Positions 47,096 through 57,040 of a DNA stretch of 64,000 bases are shown piece after piece. A program made the translations under genes and the position numbers. Position 1 is the first letter of the stretch. The number at the start of each line of letters is the position of its first letter. Source of the stretch: Bradyrhizobium zhanjiangense (GTDB taxonomy: Bacteria > Pseudomonadota > Alphaproteobacteria > Rhizobiales > Xanthobacteraceae); the NCBI RefSeq assembly GCF_004114935.1, contig NZ_CP022221.1, forward strand, positions 496,001 through 560,000, read 5' to 3'. Under the pieces are notes generated by a model, which saw only the letters and a list, made by a program, of their open reading frames with translations, was not told the DNA's origin and made no database searches.

Positions 47096-47491
47096 GGCGC
47101 ACGCTCAAAAAAGCGGCGTTGCTTCAGGGGACAACACGCAGCTCTGCAAGACCTCGCGCGTCCTCCCGAGTTCGGCGCGCAGCCTGTTGCGGGTATCCGC
47201 GTGTAAAAGCTTGATGGGATGAGGCTTGATCGCTGCAACGAGCGAGGTGCACTCCCTCTCTCGCTTGCGGGAGAGGGTTGGGGAGAGGGTGTCTCCGCGA
47301 TGGGACAATCCCCAAGAGGGGAAAGCCCTCACCCGGCGCTTTGCGCCGACCTCTCCCGCAAGCGGGAGAGGTGAACCACCCGCGGCATCGATTCAACCTA
47401 AAGCCATTCCGCTTTAGGACTGCGGAGGAAAAAGCAGGTGCGGCGCCCCGTGACAGGCGCGCCACGTCGCTCGTTCTGCTATAATGTTACT
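47096..47491. other. Intergenic gap of 396 bases
   Basis: No gene is seen. It contains a family D element (47254-47371), a perfect small hairpin CCTAAAGC-cattcc-GCTTTAGG (47397-47418), and TATAAT 7 bases before the next ATG (47480-47485), which might be a promoter box for a leaderless or short-leader transcript. Confidence 0.55.
47254..47371. repeat. Palindromic repeat family D, copy 2
   Basis: CCCTCTCTCGCTTGCGGGAGAGGG at the left, TTGCGCCGACCTCTCCCGCAAGCGGGAGAGG at the right, with AATCCCCAAGAGG and GAGGGTGTCTCC inside; this is the inverse orientation of the element at 50988. Confidence 0.85.
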
Positions 47492-50284
47492 ATGACGATC
47501 GGGATTTCCGGACCCGAACGGAAGGCACCAGGGCGAAGCGCCGTGGTGGGATTCATCATCGCGGCCATCATCGCCGCAATCGGCCTGATCCTGCTCGCTC
47601 TCGTCGGCGACTTCCTGGTCGACTGGATGTGGTTCTCGTCGATCGGCTACGAACAGGTCTTCTGGACCACAATCGCCGCGAAAGCCGCCGTCTTCCTCGT
47701 CGTTTTCGCGGCGACCGCCGCCATCTTGTGGGTGAACGCGCGCCTTGCACTTGGCCTTGCCGGGCGCCGAACCCGGTTGCCCGCGGCCTTCGACCCGAGG
47801 CTTGTGGCCGCTGCGGTGCTGCCCGATCCGCTTGAATTCCTGCGCGGGCGGCTGCGGTGGCGCAGCATGATCGCCGCCAGTAGCGGCCTCGTCGCTCTGC
47901 TTGTCGGCTGGGGAGAAGCCGGCAACTGGAGCACTTTTCTGCGCTTCATCTACCAAGTGCCCTACGGCAGCAATGATCCCTTGTACGACAAGGATATCGG
48001 ATTCTACCTGTTTTCCCTGCCCGTCTTTGTGGCCATCAAGAATTGGGCGTTGCTGACACTCGTCATGAGCGCGCTGCTCGCCGGGCTTATCTACTGGGTG
48101 CACGGCGACATCGAGGACCGGGCGCAGCGAGTATCGCCAGCGGCGATCTCGCACGGTTCGGCGCTTCTCGGCCTCTTCTTTGGCGTGAAGGCGTGGTCCT
48201 ACAGTCTCGACCGCTATCTCCTGCTGTACGGCGACAACGGCGTGGTGGTCGGCGCAGGCTTCACCGACGTCAATGTGGAACTGCCGGTCCTGTGGCTGCT
48301 GATTGCACTTTCGATCGTCGCCGCTGTGGCGGCATGCGCGAACCTGTGGGTGCGTACCTACCGCCTCCCCACCGCCGCGATTGTGCTGCTGTTCGGCGGC
48401 GCTTTCCTGCTATCGGGCATCATCCCCGCAGTGTTTCAGCGCTTCTACGTCGGGCCGAACGAGCTGGCGTGGGAGCGGCCTTACATGGAACGCAACATTG
48501 CCCTGACGCGGGAGGCCTACAATCTCAATCGGATCGTGCCGAAGCCGTTCCCTGCGGAACAGAACCTGACCTTGAAGGCGCTCGAGGCCAACAAGGCGAC
48601 CATTGAAAATATAAGGCTGTGGGATTGGCAACCATTGGCCGACACTTACGCTCAATTGCAGGAGATTCGCACCTATTACAAACTGCGCGACCTCGATGTC
48701 GATCGTTACTGGTTCGGCGATACCTACCAAAGCGTGATGATCTCAGGCCGCGAGTTGAATTCCGCGCTGCTGCCACCCAACGCGCAGACCTGGGTCAACC
48801 GCCACATCCTGTTCACCCACGGCAATGGTGCGGTGATGAGTCCGGTCACCCAGAAGAGCGGCGAAGGACTTCCGCTTCTCTATCTGGACGACATTCCCCC
48901 GGTCGCACATGGAGGTCCCGCGATTCGCGAGCCGCGCATCTATTACGGACTGCAGACTGAGGACTACGTCATCGTCAAGGGAACCGTGCCGGAATTCGAT
49001 TATCCCAGGGGAAAGGACAATGCCTACGCGTCCTATGACGGCTCCGGCGGCGTGCCGCTGTCGGGCATGGTGCGGAGACTGATCTTCGCCCACCATTTCA
49101 ACGATGTGAACCTGCTGCTGTCAGACTACATCGGCGATGACAGCCGGATCATGATCCGGCGCAACATCCAGAAGCGGGTGGGCACGATCGCCCCGTTCCT
49201 CTCTCTCGATCGCGATCCCTATCTGGTCGTCAGCGAGGGCAGGATGTTTTGGATGCAGGACGCCTACACGACCAGCGATTATTTTCCCTACGCACAGCCT
49301 GCGCCCGGCTACAACCTCAATTATATCCGCAATTCAGTGAAGGTCGTGATCGACGCCTATAACGGCACCGTCGATTTTTACCTGATGGACCCAGCCGATC
49401 CGGTCGTCGCGACCTATCAGCGAATCTTCCCGGACCTGTTCAAGCCGTTCGCGGCCATGCCGTCCGATCTTCAGAAGCACATTCGTTATCCCGAAGACCT
49501 CTTCCTGATCCAGGCGCGACTTTTCCAGACCTACCACATGGAAGCTGCCGATGTTTTCTATAACCGGGAGGACCTCTGGCAATTTCCGCGTCAACCGGCC
49601 GGTGATGGCGTCTCTTCAATGGACGGCATCACCACCATGGCCCCCTATTACATCATCATGCGGCTGCCCGGAGAGGCGCAAGCCGAGTTCTTCATCATGA
49701 TCCCGATGGTGCCGAGCCGTCGCGACAACATGATCGCTTGGCTTGCCGCGCGCTGCGACGAGCCCGGCTATGGCAAGCTGATCGTGTACGAATTTCCCAA
49801 AGAGAAGCTGGTCTACGGGCCGTTCCAGATCGAGGCGCGAATTCATCAGAACACGGAGATCTCCCAGCAGATATCGCTGTGGAACCAGATGGGGTCGCGG
49901 GTGATCCGGGGAAATCTGCTCGTGATCCCGATCGAGAATTCGATTCTCTACGTGTCGCCGCTGTATTTGCGGGCCGAGCAAGGACATTTGCCGGAGCTCA
50001 AGCGAGTGATTGCCGCCTATGGTGAGCATGTCGTCATGAAGGAAACGCTTGCCGAGGCCCTGTCGGCACTCTTCGTGGACAGCGGCCCTTCCCCGGCAGC
50101 GTCGGCTGTGACCGCGGAAACTCCCGCCGAAGCCTCCGCGGCAGCGCGCGCGCAGGAGGCGCTCACGCACTATGACCAGGCCATGGAGCGGTTGAAATCC
50201 GGTGATTGGGCAGGCTTCGGCAAAGAGATCGATGCGATGCGCGGTATTTTGGAAGATATCCGCCGGCAACCGGGTAGCCGCTGA
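47492..50284 (+). CDS. UPF0182 family large membrane protein
   Basis: The ATG at 47492 gives 930 residues: about seven transmembrane helices in the first third (first at about 20-42), FLVDWMWFSSIGY and VPYGSNDPLYDKDIGFYLFSLP, then a large extracytoplasmic domain with NRIVPKPFPAEQNLT, GFTDVNVELP and the final helical tail. This is the UPF0182 layout. The function is unknown. The family is common in cyanobacteria and actinobacteria, so its place in this genome is notable. No Shine-Dalgarno precedes the start; TATAAT lies 7 bases upstream. Confidence 0.88.
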   Translation: MTIGISGPERKAPGRSAVVGFIIAAIIAAIGLILLALVGDFLVDWMWFSSIGYEQVFWTTIAAKAAVFLVVFAATAAILWVNARLALGLAGRRTRLPAAFDPRLVAAAVLPDPLEFLRGRLRWRSMIAASSGLVALLVGWGEAGNWSTFLRFIYQVPYGSNDPLYDKDIGFYLFSLPVFVAIKNWALLTLVMSALLAGLIYWVHGDIEDRAQRVSPAAISHGSALLGLFFGVKAWSYSLDRYLLLYGDNGVVVGAGFTDVNVELPVLWLLIALSIVAAVAACANLWVRTYRLPTAAIVLLFGGAFLLSGIIPAVFQRFYVGPNELAWERPYMERNIALTREAYNLNRIVPKPFPAEQNLTLKALEANKATIENIRLWDWQPLADTYAQLQEIRTYYKLRDLDVDRYWFGDTYQSVMISGRELNSALLPPNAQTWVNRHILFTHGNGAVMSPVTQKSGEGLPLLYLDDIPPVAHGGPAIREPRIYYGLQTEDYVIVKGTVPEFDYPRGKDNAYASYDGSGGVPLSGMVRRLIFAHHFNDVNLLLSDYIGDDSRIMIRRNIQKRVGTIAPFLSLDRDPYLVVSEGRMFWMQDAYTTSDYFPYAQPAPGYNLNYIRNSVKVVIDAYNGTVDFYLMDPADPVVATYQRIFPDLFKPFAAMPSDLQKHIRYPEDLFLIQARLFQTYHMEAADVFYNREDLWQFPRQPAGDGVSSMDGITTMAPYYIIMRLPGEAQAEFFIMIPMVPSRRDNMIAWLAARCDEPGYGKLIVYEFPKEKLVYGPFQIEARIHQNTEISQQISLWNQMGSRVIRGNLLVIPIENSILYVSPLYLRAEQGHLPELKRVIAAYGEHVVMKETLAEALSALFVDSGPSPAASAVTAETPAEASAAARAQEALTHYDQAMERLKSGDWAGFGKEIDAMRGILEDIRRQPGSR

Positions 50285-50394
50285 GGTCCGCGAGAAACGC
50301 TATTTTCTGACTTGCCGGTGCAACTGCCCGCCCCGACGAGGCCATCGAATAGGATAGCGATGTCGGCCTTGAGCCCCAGCTCGGACCGCTGAAC

Positions 50395-50423
50395 GAGGTC
50401 TGCTATAGGCTGCAGCAGACCTC
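50395..50423. promoter_or_regulatory. Perfect inverted repeat in the gap after the UPF0182 gene
   Basis: GAGGTCTGCT (50395-50404) and AGCAGACCTC (50414-50423) are exact inverses around a 9-base centre. No T-run follows on either strand, so it is more like an operator or RNA hairpin than a terminator. The 190-base gap has no other clear feature. Confidence 0.45.
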
Positions 50424-50474
50424 CACGCCCTCGATCTAGTAAGTACACACCCAGTGAGATCTCCCGCGCTGGCG

Positions 50475-50894
50475 TCAGCGCGGCGCGACGTCGGCGCGGT
50501 CGAGCGACTCCAGCGTCGCGGCGTTGGCGCAGTAGCCGTGATAATTCTCCGCGGCGGTGCCGTCGGCGAGATCGCGGTCGCACTGGCCCTTCTGATTGCA
50601 GAGCGAGCAGACTCGCTCCATGTCGCGCAGCAGCAGCGGCTGCGCGCGGCCGAGGCCTTCGACGTTGATGCCGAGCTGCTCCAGCATCTTCGGCAATTCG
50701 TCGGCGGCGTGCTTGCCGTGGCGAACGAGCTCCTCCAGATCGTCAGGCGCGATCCTGAGGTCGCTGGCGATGCGGTTGAAATCGGCGCGATCGAGCTGCC
50801 GCATCTCGTTCATCTCGCGGCGATGCTTCAGCCAGCCGGCAAAGGACTCGATGAGGTCCTGGACGATGGGATAGGGCCTGCTTGCGGTGCTCAT
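50475..50894 (-). CDS. DUF6455-like cysteine-containing protein
   Basis: This 139-residue protein has a helical N-terminal region (MNEMRQLDRADFNRIASDL) resembling DUF1127-type segments, then four cysteines C96, C99, C105 and C122 (CSLC, GQC, GYC-ANA), as in the alphaproteobacterial DUF6455 family. The spacing suggests a metal or Fe-S site. No signal peptide. It lies about 256 bases downstream of the glycosyltransferase gene on the same strand. Confidence 0.75.
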   Translation of the reverse strand: MSTASRPYPIVQDLIESFAGWLKHRREMNEMRQLDRADFNRIASDLRIAPDDLEELVRHGKHAADELPKMLEQLGINVEGLGRAQPLLLRDMERVCSLCNQKGQCDRDLADGTAAENYHGYCANAATLESLDRADVAPR

Positions 50895-50987
50895 GGAAAG
50901 CTCCGTTGGAGTCGTGGGATTGGAGCGAGATTAGGCACAATGGTGCAGGGACGCGTTGCGCTGGATCAAACTGGATGCTCGGGGTGA

Positions 50988-51129
50988 CCTCTCCCGCTTG
51001 CGGGAGAGGTCGGCGCGTCCCGGGCGATGCGAAGCATCGTCCCGCGCGCCGGGTGAGGGCTTTATCCTCTTGGGGATTCTTATTGTGGAGACACCCTCTC
51101 CCCAACCCTCTCCCGCAAGCGGGAGAGGG
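50988..51129. repeat. Palindromic repeat family D, copy 3
   Basis: CCTCTCCCGCTTGCGGGAGAGG at the left, the shared CGCGTCCCGGGCGATGCGAAG segment and GGAGACACCCTCTCCCC, then CCCTCTCCCGCAAGCGGGAG at the right. Confidence 0.85.
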
Positions 51130-51150
51130 AGCGCACTGCCTCCGCGGCAA

Positions 51151-51936
51151 CTACCCAAACCGCTCCGCCGCCCACGCATACAGGCTGCCCGGAATCGGCT
51201 TTTCGCCGCCGCGGCCCTTGGGCGAGATGTGCAGGCCGATGATCTCGGGGTTGGTGACGAGGCCGAGATAGCTCGAGGGATCGAAGAACAGTTTTGGCTC
51301 GGCATGCACGGCGTAGAACGACTGCTTCGGCAGCGCGCAAGCGAGCTCGCCGGTGCGGCGCGCGAGCGCGGTGAGCGCCGCGGGCCCGTAGATCGCAACG
51401 CGGATGTCGGAGAGGCGGTTCGAGCCGCCGCGCAGACGGCGCATCATGAAGGTGATGCGGTGGCGCACGGACAGCCAGTTCGGCGTCAGCTCCTCCTGCT
51501 CCATCAACTCCTCGAAGGCGGCGACGATGCCATGCCCGGCCGGCAGATAGATCACGGAATTGCCAAGCTGGCGCGGCCGCTCCCAGGCGAAATAGGGCTT
51601 TGCCGGATCGATCTCGACGGGCCTCAGCAGCAGCACGTCGGCGTCGAGCCAGAGGCCGAGGTCGTTCGCCATCAGCTTCATGCGGAAGAAGTCGCTGAAC
51701 TGCAGCGTGGTCCAGTCGCGCCAGCTGCCGTCCGGCTGCGGCGGCCGCAGCCTTTCGGAGAACGCGTGCGGTAGGATCGCCTCGGCATCCGCGTTCGCGA
51801 TGCCCGCGGGCAGGCCGGGAATGGGGTCGAAGCTGTAGACCGTGACCTTGTGGCCGGCAGCCAACTGTGAGCGCAGACAGGTCTGGCGCAGGGCGTCCAT
51901 CGGGCCATGCCAGAAGGTGACGATGTCGGGCAGCAT
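51151..51936 (-). CDS. Glycosyltransferase with DxD motif (Gly_transf_sug type)
   Basis: The ATG at 51936 gives 261 residues opening IVTFWHGPMDALRQTCLRSQL, the family's first strand, with the metal-binding D98-A-D100 in LWLDADVLLLRP. Capsule/oligosaccharide mannosyl- or galactosyltransferases of this type transfer from nucleotide sugars. The longer frame would start inside the leuD 3' region and adds 39 residues without conserved sequence. It is downstream of leuD on the same strand, separated by a terminator. Confidence 0.82.
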   Translation of the reverse strand: MLPDIVTFWHGPMDALRQTCLRSQLAAGHKVTVYSFDPIPGLPAGIANADAEAILPHAFSERLRPPQPDGSWRDWTTLQFSDFFRMKLMANDLGLWLDADVLLLRPVEIDPAKPYFAWERPRQLGNSVIYLPAGHGIVAAFEELMEQEELTPNWLSVRHRITFMMRRLRGGSNRLSDIRVAIYGPAALTALARRTGELACALPKQSFYAVHAEPKLFFDPSSYLGLVTNPEIIGLHISPKGRGGEKPIPGSLYAWAAERFG

Positions 51937-51964
51937 GCGCGAGCTATAAGGATAGTCAGAGCAA

Positions 51965-51998
51965 AGAAAAAGCCCCGGCGCCGTCAGCACCGGGGCTC
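51965..51998 (-). terminator. Rho-independent terminator of leuD
   Basis: On the minus strand AGCCCCGGTG pairs with CGCCGGGGCT (one mismatch) and TTTTTCTTTG follows. It lies 18 bases after the leuD stop and upstream of the glycosyltransferase start. Confidence 0.8.
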
Positions 51999-52015
51999 GA
52001 ACCAGAAACGCGATC

Positions 52016-52621
52016 TCAGGCCCAGGCGCGTTCGCGCTTGAGCTTGTCCTCATAGGTGTCGATCGAGGCCTTCTTCTCCATGGTGAGGCCGATGTCGTCG
52101 AGGCCGTTGATCAGGCAGTGCTTGCGGAACGGGTCGATCTCGAACTTGACCTTGCCGCCGTCGGGGCCGCGGATCTCCTGGTTGGGCAGGTCGATCGTCA
52201 GCGTCGCGTTGGCGCCGCGCTCGGCGTCGTCGAACAGCTTGTCGAGGTCTTCCTGGCTGACGCGGATCGGCAGAATGCCGTTCTTGAAGCAGTTGTTGTA
52301 GAAGATGTCGCCGAACGAGGTCGAGATCACGCAGCGGATGCCGAAGTCGAGCAGCGCCCAGGGCGCGTGCTCGCGGCTCGAGCCGCAGCCGAAATTGTCG
52401 CCGGCGACCAGCACCTTCGCGTTGCGATAGGCCGGCTGATTCAGCACGAAGTCCGGATTCTCGCTGCCGTCGTCCTTGTAGCGCTGCTCGGAGAAGAGCC
52501 CCTTGCCAAGGCCGGTGCGCTTGATGGTCTTCAGGTACTGCTTCGGAATGATCATGTCGGTGTCGACATTGATGATCTTCAGCGGCGCCGCGACGCCTTC
52601 CAGCGTGGTGAACTTGTCCAT
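52016..52621 (-). CDS. leuD: 3-isopropylmalate dehydratase small subunit
   Basis: The ATG at 52621 gives 201 residues, the usual LeuD length. [15 protein letters not shown] and [17 protein letters not shown], the swivelling-domain active-site motif, are present. With LeuC it isomerises 2-isopropylmalate to 3-isopropylmalate in leucine synthesis. leuC is on the same strand about 2.9 kb upstream, with small secreted genes between them. The longer frame upstream runs through repeats and is rejected. Confidence 0.97.
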   Translation of the reverse strand: MDKFTTLEGVAAPLKIINVDTDMIIPKQYLKTIKRTGLGKGLFSEQRYKDDGSENPDFVLNQPAYRNAKVLVAGDNFGCGSSREHAPWALLDFGIRCVISTSFGDIFYNNCFKNGILPIRVSQEDLDKLFDDAERGANATLTIDLPNQEIRGPDGGKVKFEIDPFRKHCLINGLDDIGLTMEKKASIDTYEDKLKRERAWA

Positions 52622-52763
52622 GGTTGCGCTTTCCCGGATGGGTCTAGGGGAACAGGTGTTTATCGCGATCGGGCCCCGAATCCTAGGCCGAAATCGGCAG
52701 GGCTGCCTTACCTCTCCGGCTTGCGGGGGTTGAGGCTGGACTTGGTGCGGCGTCGGGACTTCA

Positions 52764-52878
52764 CCTCTCCCGCTTGCGGGAGAGGTCGCGCCGGAGGCGC
52801 GAGAGGGTTCTCTCCTCTGGGGGAGTGTCCCGTTGAGGAGACACCCTCTCCCAGCCCTCCCCCGCAAGCGGGGGAGGG
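52764..52878. repeat. Palindromic repeat family D, copy 4
   Basis: CCTCTCCCGCTTGCGGGAGAGG at the left and CCCTCCCCCGCAAGCGGGGGAGGG at the right, with GGAGACACCCTCTCCC inside; a further partial CCTCTCCGGCTTGCGG lies at 52710. Confidence 0.85.
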
Positions 52879-52919
52879 AGCGCACCGCCGCTGCGGTGAC
52901 GCGATCAATCCGGCCCGCT

Positions 52920-53318
52920 CTAGTCCGCCCGCGCCTCAATCGCGGCCATATCGTCGTCCGACAGACCGAAATGGTGGCCGATCTCGTGGATCAGGACATG
53001 GCGGACGATGTGGCCGAGGGTCTCGTCGTGCTCGGCCCAATAGTCCAGGATCGGCCGGCGGTAGAGCCAGACCATGTTGGGCAGCCGCGCCACGTCGCCA
53101 AGGCTCTGCTGCGGCAGGCCGATGCCCTGGAACAGGCCGAGCAGGTCGAACTCGCTCTCGCATTGCATCTCGTCCAGGACCTCCTCGGTCGGGAAGTCGT
53201 CGACGCGGATGATGACGCCCTCGCAGAGCCTGCGAAACTCCGCCGGCAGGCGCTCGAAGATGTCATGCGCCGTCGCTTCCATCTCGGCCAGGGAGGGCGC
53301 TTTCAATTCCGTCCACAT
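52920..53318 (-). CDS. Minimal zincin-like metallopeptidase (DUF1025/PF06262 type)
   Basis: This 132-residue protein carries the zinc-protease motif H111-E112-x2-H115-H116-FGLSD (HExxHxxGxxD form) near its C terminus, with [12 protein letters not shown] earlier. The family is very small for a zincin, cytosolic, of unknown substrate. There is no signal peptide or membrane segment. It lies upstream of leuD on the same strand with a palindromic repeat in between. Confidence 0.88.
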   Translation of the reverse strand: MWTELKAPSLAEMEATAHDIFERLPAEFRRLCEGVIIRVDDFPTEEVLDEMQCESEFDLLGLFQGIGLPQQSLGDVARLPNMVWLYRRPILDYWAEHDETLGHIVRHVLIHEIGHHFGLSDDDMAAIEARAD

Positions 53319-53330
53319 GGGCCTCTTCTA

Positions 53331-53371
53331 AAGCGTTTTCGAGCGAAGTGGGTATGGGTTCGCGCAAACTA
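53331..53371. repeat. Repeat family F, copy 1 (partial)
   Basis: AAGCGTTTTCGAGCGAAGTGG is shared with the copy at 55192; the right arm (GAAAACGC) is not present here. Confidence 0.6.
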
Positions 53372-53456
53372 GCGCGGGTTCCGCGGCGATGCATCCCGCT
53401 TTATAAGCGCGGCGAGGTTGACGAGCGCCGTCAAAACGGGGAGCGTGGGGCCTCGA

Positions 53457-53810
53457 ATGGGAATGTTTCGGGTGGGCGGAAAAATGCGAGCGAAAACAGC
53501 GCTGACGCTACTGTGCATGGGGTTGTTTTCGCAGTTTTGCGTTGGCGCCCAAGCCCAAACTCAAGTCCAGACCGCCGGCCCCGAGATTCGCCTCGCCCAG
53601 GCGGCCTCACCGGACGACGTTCCCCCGCCACGCAGGCGGCCCCCGGCGCGCTTGCGCGTCACGCCCTATTACAGCCCGGACGGCGTCTATCCGCGCTATA
53701 ATCCAGGTCCCGACGCAGTCCGCGTGTGCAACGCCACCTATGTGCAGGAATACCGCCCGAGCGGCACGGTGATCGTGCCGCGTGTGAGCTGCTACTGGCG
53801 CCGTGGCTGA
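53457..53810 (+). CDS. Small secreted protein with Pro/Arg-rich linker
   Basis: From the ATG at 53457 (GTGGGG six bases before it) there are 117 residues; a shorter start at 53484 is also possible. A signal peptide ends VGAQA, then a Pro/Arg-rich linker (DDVPPPRRRPPARL) and a C-terminal part with RVTPYYSPDGVYPRYNPGPDAVRVCNATYVQEY and two cysteines that may pair. It is probably periplasmic or surface-exposed. The family is unrecognised but small proteins of this type are common in Bradyrhizobium. Confidence 0.68.
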   Translation: MGMFRVGGKMRAKTALTLLCMGLFSQFCVGAQAQTQVQTAGPEIRLAQAASPDDVPPPRRRPPARLRVTPYYSPDGVYPRYNPGPDAVRVCNATYVQEYRPSGTVIVPRVSCYWRRG

Positions 53811-53851
53811 GGCCTGCGCCGGCGAACAACGCGGTGCCTTGTAGGATTGTC

Positions 53852-54112
53852 ATGGCGAGATGGATTGCATTAGCTATTGCCGTCGCGCTTGCCGCCGGCG
53901 TGCCTCGCGCTTCCGCGGCGCAAAGGGCGACGATACCGGAGGCGTCGGCGGGGATCGCGGTTTTCGATGTGCGACGACACGCGCGCGCCCATGACATTGC
54001 GCGGCCTGCTGCACGCCATGATCCACGCTATTGCGCGCGGCCGGTCTACTACCGTCCCTACCCCTACGGCGTGCCTGCACCGTTCGTGTTCGGCTACGGA
54101 CCCTTCTGGTGA
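53852..54112 (+). CDS. Small secreted protein, Tyr/Pro-rich
   Basis: The ATG at 53852 (GTAGGA before it) gives 86 residues: a signal peptide of about 22 residues ending RASA, then a mature part ending with YYRPYPYGVPAPFVFGYGPFW. Too short for a recognised domain. It lies 41 bases after the preceding secreted-protein gene on the same strand, and may be part of the same small operon. Confidence 0.7.
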   Translation: MARWIALAIAVALAAGVPRASAAQRATIPEASAGIAVFDVRRHARAHDIARPAARHDPRYCARPVYYRPYPYGVPAPFVFGYGPFW

Positions 54113-54122
54113 CGCCGGCGGA

Positions 54123-54422
54123 TTAGCCGGCGGGCGCAAATCCCCTGACCAGCAGCACCGTCGCCTGCGCTCCCGCTTTGCGATCGCGCGAGATGTCCTC
54201 GTAGTCGGGCGCATTCGAGAAGGCGAGGAACGCAGCCTCATCGGGGAACGACATCATGACAAGCTTGTCATGCGGCCATGCGCCTTCGAGCACGCGCGGA
54301 TGTTCGTCGGCGGCGAGCAGCTTGCCGCCATACTTCTTGAACACGTCGAAGAACCGCGCCTGATAGCGGTCATAGGCCGCGCGGTCCGTCATCTTCAATT
54401 GCGCAATCGCATAGACAGTCAT
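54123..54422 (-). CDS. DUF1330 family protein
   Basis: The ATG at 54422 gives 99 residues with MTVYAIAQLKMTDRAAYDRYQ, LLAADEHPRVLEG, PDEAAFLAFSNAPDYEDI. This is the DUF1330 fold (a small ferredoxin-like alpha/beta protein, related to NIPSNAP/ABM-type oxidases). The function is unknown. AAGGAG lies 10 bases before the ATG. It is convergent with the small secreted gene to its left. Confidence 0.85.
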   Translation of the reverse strand: MTVYAIAQLKMTDRAAYDRYQARFFDVFKKYGGKLLAADEHPRVLEGAWPHDKLVMMSFPDEAAFLAFSNAPDYEDISRDRKAGAQATVLLVRGFAPAG

Positions 54423-54602
54423 TTCCAAAAAACTCCTTACCTCGCGGCACTGCGTCGCATCGCGAAGCCCAGCGTCGTTCATTCATGGGGCGTTCACATC
54501 GGTCTCCTCAGTTTAATCTAGGGAGCGACCGCAATTGAACAGCGTTTGGCGCGGCCGAGACGTCGCGTCGCAACTGCGCTGTTCAGATTCAGGGAGGATT
54601 CC

Positions 54603-55136
54603 ATGCTGAGGATATTGGGTCTTAAGGCAAGCCCGATGCGCTTGCTCGGGATCGCGGCCGCCACGACATTGATGCTGTCGGCCGGCAGCGCGCGTCGCGC
54701 CGAAGCACTCACCTTGATCAATCCGGCGACGTCGCCCGCGACGAAGGCTGCGGCCAACGATCTCGTCACGCAGGTTCGCCACGGCGGCGGCGGGCACGGC
54801 GGACATGGTGGCGGTTTTCACGGCGGAGGTTTCCGCGGTGGCGGACATTTTGGTGGCTTCCATGGCCGCGGCTTCCATGGCGGCGGCTTCCGCGCCGCGC
54901 CGGCCTTTCACGGCGGTGGCTATCGTTACGGCGGATTTCGTCACTATGGCGGCTATCATCGCTACGGGGTCTATCGCCCTCATTACGGTTACCGTCACTT
55001 CCACCGGCGCTATTATTACGGCGGCTATTATCCCTACTACCACTATCCGCGCCGCTGCCGGATCATCTGGACCTATTACGGTCCGCGCCGCGTCTGCCGC
55101 TGGCCTCGCTGGCACTATCCGTACCGCTATTGGTGA
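54603..55136 (+). CDS. Secreted Gly/His/Tyr-rich protein
   Basis: The ATG at 54603 (GGGAGGA five bases before it) gives 177 residues. A signal peptide ending AEA is followed by an aperiodic helical part, then about 100 residues rich in Gly, His and Tyr (HGGGFHGGGFRGG, RYGGFRHYGGYHRYG, FHRRYYYGGYYPYYHYP) and a C-terminal CRIIWTYYGPRRVCRWPRW with two cysteines. His/Gly-rich secreted proteins may bind metal ions or polysaccharide (inference). A rho-independent terminator follows. Confidence 0.8.
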   Translation: MLRILGLKASPMRLLGIAAATTLMLSAGSARRAEALTLINPATSPATKAAANDLVTQVRHGGGGHGGHGGGFHGGGFRGGGHFGGFHGRGFHGGGFRAAPAFHGGGYRYGGFRHYGGYHRYGVYRPHYGYRHFHRRYYYGGYYPYYHYPRRCRIIWTYYGPRRVCRWPRWHYPYRYW

Positions 55137-55151
55137 GCACGATCGAAATGC

Positions 55152-55176
55152 AAAGGGCGCCTCAGCGGCGCCCTTT
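55152..55176 (+). terminator. Rho-independent terminator after the Gly/His-rich protein gene
   Basis: AAAGGGCGCC pairs exactly with GGCGCCCTTT (10-base stem, TCAGC loop), then GTTC. Confidence 0.8.
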
Positions 55177-55191
55177 GTTCATATGGCCCAT

Positions 55192-55249
55192 AGCGTTTTC
55201 GAGCGAAGTGGAGACCGGTTCACGTCAAGAAAACGCGTCAAAATCTAAA
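55192..55249. repeat. Repeat family F, copy 2
   Basis: AGCGTTTTCGAGCGAAGTGG, a spacer, then GAAAACGCGTC: the ends GCGTTTTC (55193-55200) and GAAAACGC (55229-55236) are inverted. The right end touches the stop codon of the small gene at 55245. Confidence 0.7.
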
Positions 55250-55454
55250 GCCAATCCTTGAGCTTCCACGACGCGGACTTCCACCGCATCAGGTTCTCGA
55301 GCTTCCATTGCCTGAACATCGCCGGCGGCCAGCGGCTGAGCTTTGAGGTTTCCTCGACCTCGGGCTTGGCGACGACGCGCAGCGGCGTTGCGCGCCGGCG
55401 ATGCTGGCGCGTGGCCTCGCTGATCAGATCGACATATTCAGGCTTGTTGGCCAT
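55245..55454 (-). CDS. Small basic hypothetical protein
   Basis: The ATG at 55454, preceded by GAGGA six bases away, gives 69 residues rich in Lys, Arg and Trp (HRRRATPLRVVAKPE, WPPAMFRQWKLENLMRWKSASWK). It has no membrane segment. I do not recognise the family. It lies between leuC and leuD on the same strand, about 90 bases after leuC, and could be co-transcribed with leuC. Confidence 0.65.
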   Translation of the reverse strand: MANKPEYVDLISEATRQHRRRATPLRVVAKPEVEETSKLSRWPPAMFRQWKLENLMRWKSASWKLKDWL

Positions 55455-55546
55455 GGGGCGTCCTCGCGAACCGTCGCGAGGACGAGAATGTGGGCGACGC
55501 GGATTAACGGCGGCTTGCCGTGATCGCTACAATTGCAGGGAGCAGC

Positions 55547-56953
<1,407 letters not shown>

Positions 56954-57020
56954 GAGCTTAAGCTCCGAAGAATGTGTGTAAGCGGATGTGCGCGCCTGGC
57001 GCGCGGGCAACAAATCGTCA

Positions 57021-57040
57021 GCGCAGCTTTTGAGCTGCGC
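57021..57040 (-). promoter_or_regulatory. Perfect hairpin in the leuC leader
   Basis: GCGCAGCT pairs with AGCTGCGC across a TTTG loop, 68 bases before the leuC ATG on the minus strand. It has no T-run, so if it acts it would affect translation or RNA stability, or be part of an attenuator. Confidence 0.4.
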
